This document shows, in pieces, positions 15,430 to 23,742 of a DNA stretch of 61,568 bases. This DNA is from an uncultured Methanobrevibacter sp. (GTDB lineage Archaea; Methanobacteriota; Methanobacteria; Methanobacteriales; Methanobacteriaceae): assembly GCA_900319985.1 (NCBI GenBank), contig ONQL01000011.1:1-61568 (forward strand), read 5' to 3'. Position numbers and translations under genes: made by a program. Each line of letters begins with the position of its first letter. Position 1 is the first letter of the stretch. The notes beneath the pieces are model-generated. The model searched no databases. It was not told the origin of the DNA and saw only the letters and a list, made by a program, of their open reading frames with translations.

Positions 15430-16777
15430 AATCATTAATTTCATAGCCTAAAGACTGTAGACTGTCACGGATTTTATCAGATAAATCATATTGCTTGCTA
15501 GCTCTTAGTTCAGATCTTACTTCTGAAATCAAATCAAGCAAATCATCAGATCCTGCATTGACATCCTGAAGTTCGAAACTGACACCAAAAATATGAGCTG
15601 CATCATCAAGGAATGCCTTGATAGCTATTTTATCATCATCAGATAAATTATCCAAATCATTTTTGGAATCGTTGATTAATCCAAATATTGCTGCAATAGC
15701 TTTTGGAGTGTTAAAATCATCATCCATACTGTCAAAGAATTCTTTACTCCATTTGGCTAAAACTTCATAGTCACTAGTAAATTCTTCTTCCACTTCAACA
15801 TCTAAAAGCTCATAGTATTTCCTGATTCTGTCCAAGCTTTTTTCAGATTGGTGAAGTGAATCCTTTGAAAAGTCAATCGGGCTTCTGTAGTGGGTTGAAA
15901 GTACAAAGAATCTGAATGTTTCAGGAGCATAGTCCTTCAATAATTCACGAATAGTAATGAAGTTATTGAGTGATTTTGACATTTTTTCTCCATTAACGTT
16001 TAAAAAACCAGTATGCAACCAGAATTTAACCATAGGAGCTTTTCCACTTACAGCTTCCATTTGAGTAATTTCCGCTTCGTGGTGAGGGAAAATCAAGTCA
16101 AGACCTCCCCCGTGAGCATCATATTGCGGTCCGAAGTAGTATTCAGTAATTGCAGTATCTTCAATGTGCCATCCAGGCCTTCCGTCACCCCATGGGGACG
16201 GCCAGGTAGGTTCATCTACACCTTCACGTTTTTTCCAAAGCGCAAAGTCCTGCGGATTTTTCTTGGTTGTATCAGCCAAATCTCTGTGAGATTCCAACTC
16301 TTCTATATTTCTGTTGGATAATTTACCGAATTCAGGGAATTTTTCAATTTCAAAGTAAACCCCATCTTCAGTTTCGTAAGCAAAACCCTTATCGATTAAT
16401 CTTTGAATTTGGTCCAATATTTCTGCAACATGATCAGTTGCTCTTGCAAATAAATTAACGCCATTGACATTTAATTTATTCATGTCTTCAATATATCTTT
16501 TTTCAAATTTTCTGGCTAACTCATTTGCTGGAATTCCACTTTCCTTTGATCGGTTGATGATTTTATCATCAATGTCAGTGATGTTTTGTATGTAGAATAC
16601 TGCATATCCACTGTATTCCAAATATCTTTTTATTGTATCAAATGAAATGTATGTCCTTCCATGTCCAATGTGTGCATCATCGTAAACAGTGGGCCCACAT
16701 ACAAATAAGTTAACTCTGTTATCATTAATAGTTACAAAATTCTCTTTACTACGAGTTAAAGTTGAATAGACGTCCAT
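15428..16777 (-). CDS. cysS: Cysteinyl-tRNA synthetase
   Basis: A class I synthetase that charges tRNA-Cys. From the ATG at 16777 the protein is 449 residues, MDVYSTLTRSKENF, with CGPTVYDDAHIGHGRTYISFD (HIGH motif and first zinc Cys), WHIEDTAI, HGGGLDLIFPHHEAEITQ (zinc ligands) and KMSKSLNN (KMSKS motif). A longer reading to 16855 would run into the tRNA-Cys gene and is rejected; GAGGTTATTTTTT before the ATG supports the chosen start. It lies 33 bases downstream of tRNA-Cys on the same strand and next to cysE and cysK. Many methanogens instead use the SepRS/SepCysS route, so direct charging is notable here. Confidence 0.95.
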   Translation of the reverse strand: MDVYSTLTRSKENFVTINDNRVNLFVCGPTVYDDAHIGHGRTYISFDTIKRYLEYSGYAVFYIQNITDIDDKIINRSKESGIPANELARKFEKRYIEDMNKLNVNGVNLFARATDHVAEILDQIQRLIDKGFAYETEDGVYFEIEKFPEFGKLSNRNIEELESHRDLADTTKKNPQDFALWKKREGVDEPTWPSPWGDGRPGWHIEDTAITEYYFGPQYDAHGGGLDLIFPHHEAEITQMEAVSGKAPMVKFWLHTGFLNVNGEKMSKSLNNFITIRELLKDYAPETFRFFVLSTHYRSPIDFSKDSLHQSEKSLDRIRKYYELLDVEVEEEFTSDYEVLAKWSKEFFDSMDDDFNTPKAIAAIFGLINDSKNDLDNLSDDDKIAIKAFLDDAAHIFGVSFELQDVNAGSDDLLDLISEVRSELRASKQYDLSDKIRDSLQSLGYEIND

Positions 16778-16810
16778 AAAAAATAACCTCAAAAAAATAG
16801 TATTTAAAAA

Positions 16811-16882
16811 AGGCAAGTGAGGGATTTGAACCCCCGTATTATGGTCTGCAGCCACACACCTAAGCCACTCGGTAAACTTGCC
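16811..16882 (-). tRNA. tRNA-Cys (anticodon GCA)
   Basis: A full cloverleaf folds on the minus strand: acceptor GGCAAGT/ACTTGCC with discriminator U, D arm ACC/GGT, anticodon arm TGTGG-CTGCAGA-CCATA giving anticodon GCA, and T arm GGGGG-TTCAAAT-CCCTC. No CCA is encoded. It precedes cysS by 33 bases, so the tRNA and its synthetase are probably on one transcript. Confidence 0.95.
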
Positions 16883-16960
16883 AGTAAAATTAATAGGATA
16901 ATAAAATATTGGTAGTTAATAGTTTATATAGTTTACTATTTTTTCCAATATTTTACAAAT

Positions 16961-17341
16961 TTACTTAGCTTCAAGTTCAGAACCTATGCAACTTTTGCAA
17001 TCATCACCTAGCTCAGATTTATCAATCTCAAGTTGCTGCAAGACATCAACAGTTCTCACATTTTTACAAATTTTACAGGTTCTTGGAATTAAATCTGCCT
17101 TGGTGGCCTCTCCTTCAGACAATTGACGAGCAAATTCATGAATCATGCCCCTCACATTCTCATCAAGCTTAATTCCACTGCCCCTTTTATCAGTAATGTA
17201 TTGAGACACTGCCGGCTGGGTTATGTCCATAAGCTCAGAAACATCCTTTTGTTTCATTCCCAAGTTTAAAAGTTCTTTTGCTAATTCAGATCTAATTGCT
17301 GGTATTACATACCACACTACAATTTCACAAGGCGGTTTCAT
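16961..17341 (-). CDS. HTH transcriptional regulator with C-terminal Cys cluster
   Basis: A 126-residue archaeal regulator. Residues 1-70 contain a Cro/phage-type helix-turn-helix (KELLNLGMKQKDVSELMDIT, then QPAVSQYITDKRGSGI). Residues 85-126 carry four cysteines in two pairs (CKICKNV and CKSCIG), fit for zinc or an iron-sulfur cluster. The protein resembles a conserved archaeal group of predicted regulators (COG2522-like). It lies 11 bases downstream of cysE and upstream of tRNA-Cys/cysS, so it is a natural candidate for control of cysteine genes, possibly through the ATAAC-N4-GTTAT sites. That link is inferred from position only. Confidence 0.8.
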   Translation of the reverse strand: MKPPCEIVVWYVIPAIRSELAKELLNLGMKQKDVSELMDITQPAVSQYITDKRGSGIKLDENVRGMIHEFARQLSEGEATKADLIPRTCKICKNVRTVDVLQQLEIDKSELGDDCKSCIGSELEAK

Positions 17342-17352
17342 AAAAATCCCTT

Positions 17353-18057
17353 CTATTTTTTAAACAGATCCTCTAGATCTTCTTGTTCATCTCTGATATC
17401 TTCACTAAAACAGATTCCATGTTTTTCAAATAAAATCTCAAAGCGTTTATCATTGTCTTGAAGATGTTTTTCAAGTGTCCTCAATGCGTCAGCCACAGGG
17501 TCTGGAAGTTTATCGTGGTCAAGGTCAACTTTCTTGCGTACACCTTTATGCTTGACTATACGACCCGGAACTCCAACACAAGTGGATTCCGCAGGAACAT
17601 CTTTCAGAACGACTGCACCAGTACCAATTTTGGAATATTTTCCAATTGTAATATTACCCATTACTTTAGCACCTGCACCAATAATCACTCCATCTTCAAT
17701 GGTAGGATGTCTTTTTGTCTTTTCAGTACTGGTACCACCAAGAATTACTCCCTGATATATCAGTACATCATCACCAACAATTGCTGTTTCACCAACAACA
17801 ACACCCATTCCATGATCTATGAAAACTCTTTTTCCAAATGTAGCGCCGGGATGAATTTCAATTCCAGTAATGAATCTGGCTAAATTGGAATTCATACGGG
17901 CCAGTAGTTTAAGAGAGTGATTCCATAACCAGTGACTTACCCTATGAAATATCAGGGCATAAAAACCCGGATAGCACAAAAATATTTCCAATGTAGAACG
18001 TGCCGCAGGGTCTTTATCTTTAACAGCCTGAATTTCACTTCTTAAACCATCGAACAT
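17353..18057 (-). CDS. cysE: Serine O-acetyltransferase
   Basis: A 234-residue enzyme that acetylates serine with acetyl-CoA, the first step of cysteine synthesis. The N-terminal helical region (MFDGLRSEIQAVKDKDPAARS) is followed by the left-handed beta-helix: ATFGKRVFIDHGMGVVVGETAIVGDDV with the catalytic DHG, GVILGGTSTEKTKRHPTIEDGV, and GAVVLKDVPAESTCVGVPGRIVK. It lies 59 bases downstream of cysK, whose product uses its O-acetylserine. The gap holds a near-copy of the ATAAC-N4-GTTAT site (18091-18104, two mismatches), so it may also have its own promoter. Confidence 0.94.
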   Translation of the reverse strand: MFDGLRSEIQAVKDKDPAARSTLEIFLCYPGFYALIFHRVSHWLWNHSLKLLARMNSNLARFITGIEIHPGATFGKRVFIDHGMGVVVGETAIVGDDVLIYQGVILGGTSTEKTKRHPTIEDGVIIGAGAKVMGNITIGKYSKIGTGAVVLKDVPAESTCVGVPGRIVKHKGVRKKVDLDHDKLPDPVADALRTLEKHLQDNDKRFEILFEKHGICFSEDIRDEQEDLEDLFKK

Positions 18058-18116
18058 TTGAAATCTCCAAATTTTATATTATTATATAATATAACATATA
18101 GTATAAATAGTTATTC

Positions 18117-19064
18117 TTAATCAAATAACCATTCTACAGAGAGATATCTTTCACCGTTATCCGGCAAAATAGCAATTATTCTTTTACCTTTATTTTCTTC
18201 TTTTTTAGCTAAATCCAATGCTGCCCAAGTTGCAGCTCCAGATGAAATACCTGAAAATATACCTTCCTCTTTAGCAAGTGCGAGTAATGTGTTTCCGGCA
18301 TCTTCATTTTCAACCGGAATAATTTCATCAATTACACTAGCATCATAAATTGAAGGCACAAATCCTGCACCGATTCCTTGGATTTTGTGAGGTCCTTTTT
18401 CTCCTTTACCTAATGTTTGTGAGTCTTTTGGTTCAACTGCAACAATTTTAACATCTGGAACAGCATCTTTTAAAACTTTACCAATTCCAGTAATTGTTCC
18501 ACCAGTACCTACACCTCCAACAACAATATCCACATTACCTTCTGTGTCCCTTAAGATTTCCTGAGCTGTGGTTTCAGCATGGATTTTGACATTTGCAGGG
18601 TTGTCGAATTGACCTAAAATGATTGATCCTTCAGTTTCTTCGTTAAGTTCTTTTGCTTTTGCAATAGCTCCACCCATTCCATCAGCACCTGGAGTCAAAA
18701 CAAGTTCAGCTCCTAAAACGCTTAAGAATTTTCTCCTTTCAATAGACATTGTGTCGGGCATGGTTAAAATTAATTTGTAACCTTTTGCAGCTGCTGCAAA
18801 TGCAAGACCAATACCTGTGTTTCCACTGGTTGGCTCGATTATTGTTGCACCAGGCTTGAGTGAACCTTTTTCTTCTGCATCTTCAATCATTGCAACTGCA
18901 ACACGGTCTTTTACACTACCAGTTGGGTTGAATGATTCGATTTTTACGTCAACTTCCGCTTCTAATCCTTCGGTTAAATTATTTAATCTTACGATTGGAG
19001 TGTTTCCGATAGCATCAGTAATACTATCTAGAACTCCTCTTTTTAATTCTGGTATATTTGCCAT
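18117..19064 (-). CDS. cysK: Cysteine synthase (O-acetylserine sulfhydrylase)
   Basis: A 315-residue PLP enzyme that makes cysteine from O-acetylserine and sulfide. Motifs: TPIVRLNNL, the PLP lysine in SFNPTGSVKDRVA, PTSGNTGIGLAFAAAAKGYK, VGGVGTGGTITG and the late SSGAATWAAL and LPDNGERYLS. The start MANIPELKRG follows TAGGAGAAATAT. Its promoter shares two kinds of element with metY: the TTTAG-N-TACCAAAA motif before the TATA box and ATAAC-N4-GTTAT repeats after it. With cysE it completes a bacterial-type cysteine pathway next to cysS and tRNA-Cys. Confidence 0.95.
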   Translation of the reverse strand: MANIPELKRGVLDSITDAIGNTPIVRLNNLTEGLEAEVDVKIESFNPTGSVKDRVAVAMIEDAEEKGSLKPGATIIEPTSGNTGIGLAFAAAAKGYKLILTMPDTMSIERRKFLSVLGAELVLTPGADGMGGAIAKAKELNEETEGSIILGQFDNPANVKIHAETTAQEILRDTEGNVDIVVGGVGTGGTITGIGKVLKDAVPDVKIVAVEPKDSQTLGKGEKGPHKIQGIGAGFVPSIYDASVIDEIIPVENEDAGNTLLALAKEEGIFSGISSGAATWAALDLAKKEENKGKRIIAILPDNGERYLSVEWLFD

Positions 19065-19131
19065 AATATATTTCTCCTATATATTTAATTGTTTTTAATG
19101 GTATATTAAAAGGGTTATCTTAAAAGTTAAT

Positions 19132-19160
19132 ATAACATTTGTTATAATAACTATTGTTAT
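19132..19160. promoter_or_regulatory. Two ATAAC-N4-GTTAT operator-like sites upstream of cysK
   Basis: Exact copies at 19132-19145 (spacer ATTT) and 19147-19160 (spacer TATT) are separated by one base and lie just downstream of the cysK TATA box. The 17 bases 19147-19163 are the exact reverse complement of 13512-13528 in the metY promoter. Confidence 0.65.
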
Positions 19161-19173
19161 ATAACAATGTTTT

Positions 19174-19201
19174 ACTTAATAAATGTTTTGGTATGACTAA
19201 A
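19174..19201 (-). promoter_or_regulatory. cysK core promoter
   Basis: A TATA-like CATTTATTAAG lies at 19174-19184 on the minus strand. The element TTTAGTCATACCAAAA (19186-19201) is directly upstream. Both the spacing and the CCAAAACATTTAT junction match the metY promoter. Confidence 0.5.
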
Positions 19202-19231
19202 AAAAATAAGTTGAAAATATTAAATATTTTC
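19199..19231 (-). terminator. Terminator of nth
   Basis: GAAAATATT and AATATTTTC pair around one base at the nth stop codon, followed on the minus strand by eight T. The T run overlaps the cysK upstream element. Confidence 0.4.
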
Positions 19232-19849
19232 TTTATAATAATCACATATTTCAGTGCATGGACAAATCTCACACTGAGGACCAATCGGTTTGCAGATATT
19301 TTGACCGAACTGAACCATCAAGTCATTGAGTTTAATCCACAAATCCTCAGGAGCTATTTTGCATAGCTCGACTTCAGTATCTTCAGGATCTTTTGTATCA
19401 ACCAAACCCAAACGATTGGATATCCTGTGAACATGAGTATCAACTGGAATTGCCGGAAGTTCAAAGGCAAAAACCATAACACAATTAGCGGTTTTGCGGC
19501 CAACTCCAGGAAGTTTAACCAGTTCCTCAACAGTATCCGGAACTTCACCACCATACTGATCGATTAAAATTTGTGAAACTTCCTGTATCCTTGCCGCTTT
19601 AACATTGTAAAAACCGGCAGGCTTAATCAAATCTTTAACATCATCAATTGGAGCCTCAACCACTGCATAAATATCAGGATACTTTTCAAACAGATTATTA
19701 GTAGCCTGATCAGTATTTTCATCCCTTGTTCTTTGAGATAAAATTGTCCTAACCAATACCTTATATGGGTCATGATCCAAAAAAGTTCTAATTTCAAAGG
19801 TATTTTCCAATTGATTTATAAGTTCAATTACTCTTTCCTCTTTATTCAT
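19220..19849 (-). CDS. nth: Endonuclease III (base-excision DNA glycosylase)
   Basis: A 209-residue DNA glycosylase/AP lyase for oxidised pyrimidines. The helix-hairpin-helix reads VKLPGVGRKTANCVM with the catalytic Lys; the catalytic Asp is in PVDTHVHRISNRLG. The C-terminal iron-sulfur loop has the spacing Cys-x6-Cys-x2-Cys-x5-Cys (ICKPIGPQCEICPCTEIC), so a [4Fe-4S] cluster is expected. It overlaps the end of aroA by 8 bases and has GGAGTTAGAAAATG as its ribosome binding site, indicating translational coupling with aroA. Confidence 0.94.
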   Translation of the reverse strand: MNKEERVIELINQLENTFEIRTFLDHDPYKVLVRTILSQRTRDENTDQATNNLFEKYPDIYAVVEAPIDDVKDLIKPAGFYNVKAARIQEVSQILIDQYGGEVPDTVEELVKLPGVGRKTANCVMVFAFELPAIPVDTHVHRISNRLGLVDTKDPEDTEVELCKIAPEDLWIKLNDLMVQFGQNICKPIGPQCEICPCTEICDYYKENI

Positions 19850-21164
19850 TTTCTAACTCCAATTCAAATCCAAGTTCAGCCATTGATTCTATAAAATTAG
19901 GAAAGGACACATCAAATACTTCCCCATTAGTAATCGTTATATCATGCTTAAGACCAATTAATGAAAATGCCATAGCTAAACGGTGGTCTCCATGGGAGTC
20001 CACAACACCTGATTTAACACCGCCAGTAATGCTCATTCCATCCTCATGCTCTTCAAGTTTACAACCCAATTTTTCAAGTTCCCTGCAAGTTGTATCAATC
20101 CTATCAGTTTCCTTAACTCTTGCATGAGCAACACCAGTGATATTGGTAGTACCCTGAGCCATTGCGGCAAGCACTGCCACAGTTATCAATAAATCAGGAG
20201 CATTTGATAAATCAACGTCAATAGCCTTCAAAACACCATTAGATGCAATCTCAACATAATCCTCACCACGAATGACAGTTGCACCCATACTCTGCAAAAT
20301 ATCGAGAATATATTTATCTCCCTGCTTCGAATCCCTAAATAAATTTTTAATTTTGGCTTTTCCACCATTTATAGCTATTAATGCTAAAAGATAAGAAGCA
20401 GATGAATAATCTCCTTCAACAGTATAATCACAAGCAGAATATTCCTGTTTTCTAACAATGAACTCATCGATTCTGCAACTTTGATGCTGATTATCACAGA
20501 CATCATGTTTCAAATAATAACCAGTAATTGTTTTCACACCAAATTTCTTCATGATATCCAATGTCATGTTAACATAAGGCTTTGATTTAAATTCAGGCAA
20601 AACATATAAAGTTACACCACTTTCTGAGAGAGGTGACGAAATAATAATTGATGAAATAAACTGTGAGCTAACATTGCCCATAATGTTTGTTTCACCACCA
20701 GTATAACCTGGTTTAATTAATATTGGTGCTTTGTCATTGTCATTCAATGATTCAGTTTCAACCCCCAAAGGCCATAAAGCATCCATCAACAGACCCATTG
20801 GACGGGTCTTTAAAGAGTCATCCCCTGTTAAAATAACTTCATTGTCACTTAGCGCCGCAACTGAAGTCATTAATCTCAAAGTAGTTCCAGAATTTGCCAA
20901 ATCAATTGGATTTTCACAAGAGTTATGTAATTTTCCACCAGTTCCAATAACTTCCAAATAATTATCATTTTTATTTATTTCAGCACCTAAAGCTTTGCAA
21001 ACTCTAATTGAAGCTAAAGTATCTTCTGAGTATAACATATCATATAGTTTAGAAGTACCTTTAGACAGTGAAGCCAGTATTACAGCTCTGTGAGAGTAGC
21101 TTTTGGAAGGAGGAGCCTTTACAACACCCCCAATTTCTGAAATATTTTTAACCTTAAGAATCAT
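19842..21164 (-). CDS. aroA: 3-phosphoshikimate 1-carboxyvinyltransferase (EPSP synthase)
   Basis: A 440-residue shikimate pathway enzyme that joins phosphoenolpyruvate to shikimate-3-phosphate. Motifs: PPSKSYSHRAVILASLSKG near the N-terminus, ANSGTTLRLMTSVAALS, TGDDSLKTRPMGLLMDAL, EGDYSSASYLL and the late GDHRLAMAFSLIGL. Starting at the ATG at 21164 gives MILKVKN; an upstream TTG at 21173 adds MVK. The upstream GGTTGG fits the ATG. The gene overlaps nth downstream. No unusual residues were seen. Confidence 0.94.
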   Translation of the reverse strand: MILKVKNISEIGGVVKAPPSKSYSHRAVILASLSKGTSKLYDMLYSEDTLASIRVCKALGAEINKNDNYLEVIGTGGKLHNSCENPIDLANSGTTLRLMTSVAALSDNEVILTGDDSLKTRPMGLLMDALWPLGVETESLNDNDKAPILIKPGYTGGETNIMGNVSSQFISSIIISSPLSESGVTLYVLPEFKSKPYVNMTLDIMKKFGVKTITGYYLKHDVCDNQHQSCRIDEFIVRKQEYSACDYTVEGDYSSASYLLALIAINGGKAKIKNLFRDSKQGDKYILDILQSMGATVIRGEDYVEIASNGVLKAIDVDLSNAPDLLITVAVLAAMAQGTTNITGVAHARVKETDRIDTTCRELEKLGCKLEEHEDGMSITGGVKSGVVDSHGDHRLAMAFSLIGLKHDITITNGEVFDVSFPNFIESMAELGFELELENE

Positions 21165-21282
21165 TTTAACCAACCAAAAAAGATATGATACTTGTCATAT
21201 CTCTCTAAACTTTTCTAATATAAACTTTAATTTTTTTAGTTAATTAAAGTTAGGAATTCAATCATTTTGAATTATAAGACAA

Positions 21283-23418
21283 CTAAAATATTTTTTCAAT
21301 ACTTAGAATATTTTGATTATTTTCATATTTATAATCAATTTCATCTGCATTTTTTCGAACTATCGTTAAACCTAATCCCCCAATATCTCTTTGATTTGCT
21401 TCAAGAGTTAAATCAGGAGCCTCCTTATCCAATGGATTAAATTTTACTCCACAATCTATAAAATTCATTGTTATCCTTAAAGGATCTTCTAAAAGTCCAT
21501 ATTGGATTTTTATTTCCCCTTCTTTTTCATATGCATAATTACAAATATTTACAAACAGTTCTTCAATTATTAACTCCAATTTTAATTTGGATTTTATTGA
21601 AACATCTTTATCCTCAAGGAATTCTTCAATTTTCAATAAAATTGAATCTAAATTTTCTATATTAGATTTTAAAATAATTTCTTCCATATTTAAGCCATTA
21701 TTCTTATTTAATTCATCATCTCTTAAAACATTAAAGAAACTTACATCCTGTTCATCTCTTAAGATTCTAGGAGGTTTAACTTGAGCAGGGGAAGTTCCTC
21801 TGGCAACCATTAATTCTTTATAAAGCAAATATGTTTCTGGTTGCAAGAAATAGAGCTCTGTTTTTCCAATTATGCTTTTTTCAATTTTATTACGTAAAAC
21901 AGAATCTGTTGCACAGAAATTCTCATTCAATTTTTCCTGAATACATTCTTTTGTTACATCTTCTGGAAAATCCTCAACTTCCATTAAATAAACATATTTC
22001 ATAGGCGATGAGTCAGAATCAACATAAACTGAAAACTCTATTAAATCGAATCCAAAATCTTTTTCGGTTTTATATGCTGCTGCTCTTATGTTTTCTCCGT
22101 TAACTTTCTCACCGGCCAAACATAAACATTGGTCCAGACGGTATAAAAATTCAATCATTGGAGTGTTATTATATCTTCCAATACAACGAACGACATCTTT
22201 CATCCTGTAACGATAAAAGCCAGAAAGATTAGTTGTGATGACTTCATATTCTTTTCCTTCTTCTAATTTATCCATAGTCACTATTTTACCATAGTCATCA
22301 TTAGCATCCACCGGTAAAAATTCATAAAACATACTATCAGGTATGAGAACGGAATCAGGATTGTTTAAATCTGTAAAAAGTGAAAATATACCTTCAGAAG
22401 CAGTTAATCCAACTAATGCAAAATTAAAATCAGGACTCGTGAACTCTTTAATTTTCTTAAGATAATTCTTAAATCCTCCAGACCCACATCCTATAAGAAG
22501 CGACATTCTTGGCCAAATTTTAGGAACAATAGGCTCATCAAAACCTTCTTCAAATATTTTTCTAAGTTCCTCCGCTCTTTCCGGCATCGGTTCTATTTTT
22601 CCAAACAAACTTTCACGAACTTCACTAGGCATTTTTATGGATTCATCAATTGTACCATTTTTAATATCATTAACCAATAGTTCCCAATTGCCTTTAATGT
22701 AACGTAGAAATTCTAAAAACAAACTGACAAAACTAGATATTGTAAATGAAATGTCAGGATTAACTAATGCAAAACGTGCGTGAATATAACGAATGTTAGT
22801 TCCAACACGAGGAATTAAAGCTTCGGTGGGTGATGTGGTAATTTCAGAAATCATATCTCCAAAAACATCCATTATTTTACCAGAAATAGAACCATAAGTA
22901 TCCCCAGAGGGTAATTTGGACATAGAAAGTTCAGTTAAATTTAAAAATGGATATTTAATCCACTCCAAACCAACTTTTTCAGCAAACAAATTAAATAGAT
23001 AAGCATAATTATATTTCATATTGATATCTTGATTAAGGGATGTGATAGGTATCCTTTTAGGGTTTCCCATTGTGCCGGAAGATTTTGCATAATGAATTAC
23101 TTCATAGGAGGTTAGTAAATTCTTTTCCCCATTTTCAGTCATTCTATAAATGTAATCGGCATAACTATCATAATCAGTTATAGGAACCTTACTTTGATAG
23201 TCTTCAATGCTTTTAATATTTGCAAAATCATATTTTTGTCCATATTCGGTATTTTCATTATCCTTTATAATTTTCATTAACAACGCAGTATTGTATTCCA
23301 TAGGATTCTGTGTCATGACATCTAATGATTTACGAACATTATTTCCCTGTGAAATAAAATTTAAATAAAATTGCTCTGAAAAGGATAATTCAGAAATATC
23401 AATATCACCCAAATCCAT
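21283..23418 (-). CDS. GH3-type acyl-adenylating enzyme fused to an RsbW/SpoIIAB-like ATPase domain
   Basis: A 711-residue fusion. Residues 1 to about 565 are a GH3-family adenylation/amide synthase domain, whose plant members conjugate carboxylic acids to amino acids. Visible are the ATP loop YAKSSGTMGNPKRIPI (110-125), LTASEGIFSLFTDLNN, and YRYRMKDVVRCIGRYNNTPM. Residues about 583-711 are a GHKL serine-kinase-like domain: N-box LIIEELFVNICNYAY with Glu620 and Asn624, G1 box FIDCGVKFNP (Asp655) and G2 GGLGLTIVRK (680-689), all intact. GH3 alone is about 500-600 residues, so the extra domain is a true fusion. It is the last gene of a MATE-STAS-GH3 operon with 12-15 base gaps. Substrate unknown; control by the neighbouring STAS protein is inferred. 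Confidence 0.85.
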   Translation of the reverse strand: MDLGDIDISELSFSEQFYLNFISQGNNVRKSLDVMTQNPMEYNTALLMKIIKDNENTEYGQKYDFANIKSIEDYQSKVPITDYDSYADYIYRMTENGEKNLLTSYEVIHYAKSSGTMGNPKRIPITSLNQDINMKYNYAYLFNLFAEKVGLEWIKYPFLNLTELSMSKLPSGDTYGSISGKIMDVFGDMISEITTSPTEALIPRVGTNIRYIHARFALVNPDISFTISSFVSLFLEFLRYIKGNWELLVNDIKNGTIDESIKMPSEVRESLFGKIEPMPERAEELRKIFEEGFDEPIVPKIWPRMSLLIGCGSGGFKNYLKKIKEFTSPDFNFALVGLTASEGIFSLFTDLNNPDSVLIPDSMFYEFLPVDANDDYGKIVTMDKLEEGKEYEVITTNLSGFYRYRMKDVVRCIGRYNNTPMIEFLYRLDQCLCLAGEKVNGENIRAAAYKTEKDFGFDLIEFSVYVDSDSSPMKYVYLMEVEDFPEDVTKECIQEKLNENFCATDSVLRNKIEKSIIGKTELYFLQPETYLLYKELMVARGTSPAQVKPPRILRDEQDVSFFNVLRDDELNKNNGLNMEEIILKSNIENLDSILLKIEEFLEDKDVSIKSKLKLELIIEELFVNICNYAYEKEGEIKIQYGLLEDPLRITMNFIDCGVKFNPLDKEAPDLTLEANQRDIGGLGLTIVRKNADEIDYKYENNQNILSIEKIF

Positions 23419-23433
23419 AATTCAACCTCATAA

Positions 23434-23730
23434 CTATTCAATAGTCAATATATCTACAAATCCTGTTGATTCAAATACCTCCATAACAATATCCTGAACA
23501 TTAGTTACTTTCATGGATCCCTGTTTGTCCATTCTTTTTTGAGAAGATAAAATTACTCGAAGCCCCGAACTTGAAATATAAATTAATTCAGATAAATCAA
23601 AAGTTAACTCTTCGACATCGTCTAAACTGTCTTCAAGCACTTCTTTAAGTTCGGGGGAACTTTTTGTATCTAATCTGCCGATTAATTTAATATCTAATTT
23701 TTTTCCATTTTTGTGTTTTTCTATATCCAT
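23434..23730 (-). CDS. STAS-domain anti-anti-sigma-factor-like protein
   Basis: A 98-residue single STAS domain like SpoIIAA and RsbV. Bacterial members bind and inactivate an anti-sigma kinase unless phosphorylated on one Ser. The signature loop reads DLSELIYISSSGLRVILSS; Ser54 lines up with the phosphorylated Ser of SpoIIAA. Archaea lack sigma-70 factors, so its partners are probably the two RsbW-like domains encoded 15 bases downstream (GH3 fusion) and 12 bases upstream (MATE fusion). The three membrane SpoIIE-type phosphatases nearby are the likely dephosphorylating enzymes. These partnerships are inferred from gene order. Confidence 0.88.
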   Translation of the reverse strand: MDIEKHKNGKKLDIKLIGRLDTKSSPELKEVLEDSLDDVEELTFDLSELIYISSSGLRVILSSQKRMDKQGSMKVTNVQDIVMEVFESTGFVDILTIE

Positions 23731-23742
23731 AAATTCACCAAT

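Noticed and set aside
16778..16855. N-terminal extension of cysS by 26 residues
   Set aside because: It would overlap the tRNA-Cys gene and lacks family similarity; the ATG at 16777 has a good ribosome binding site.
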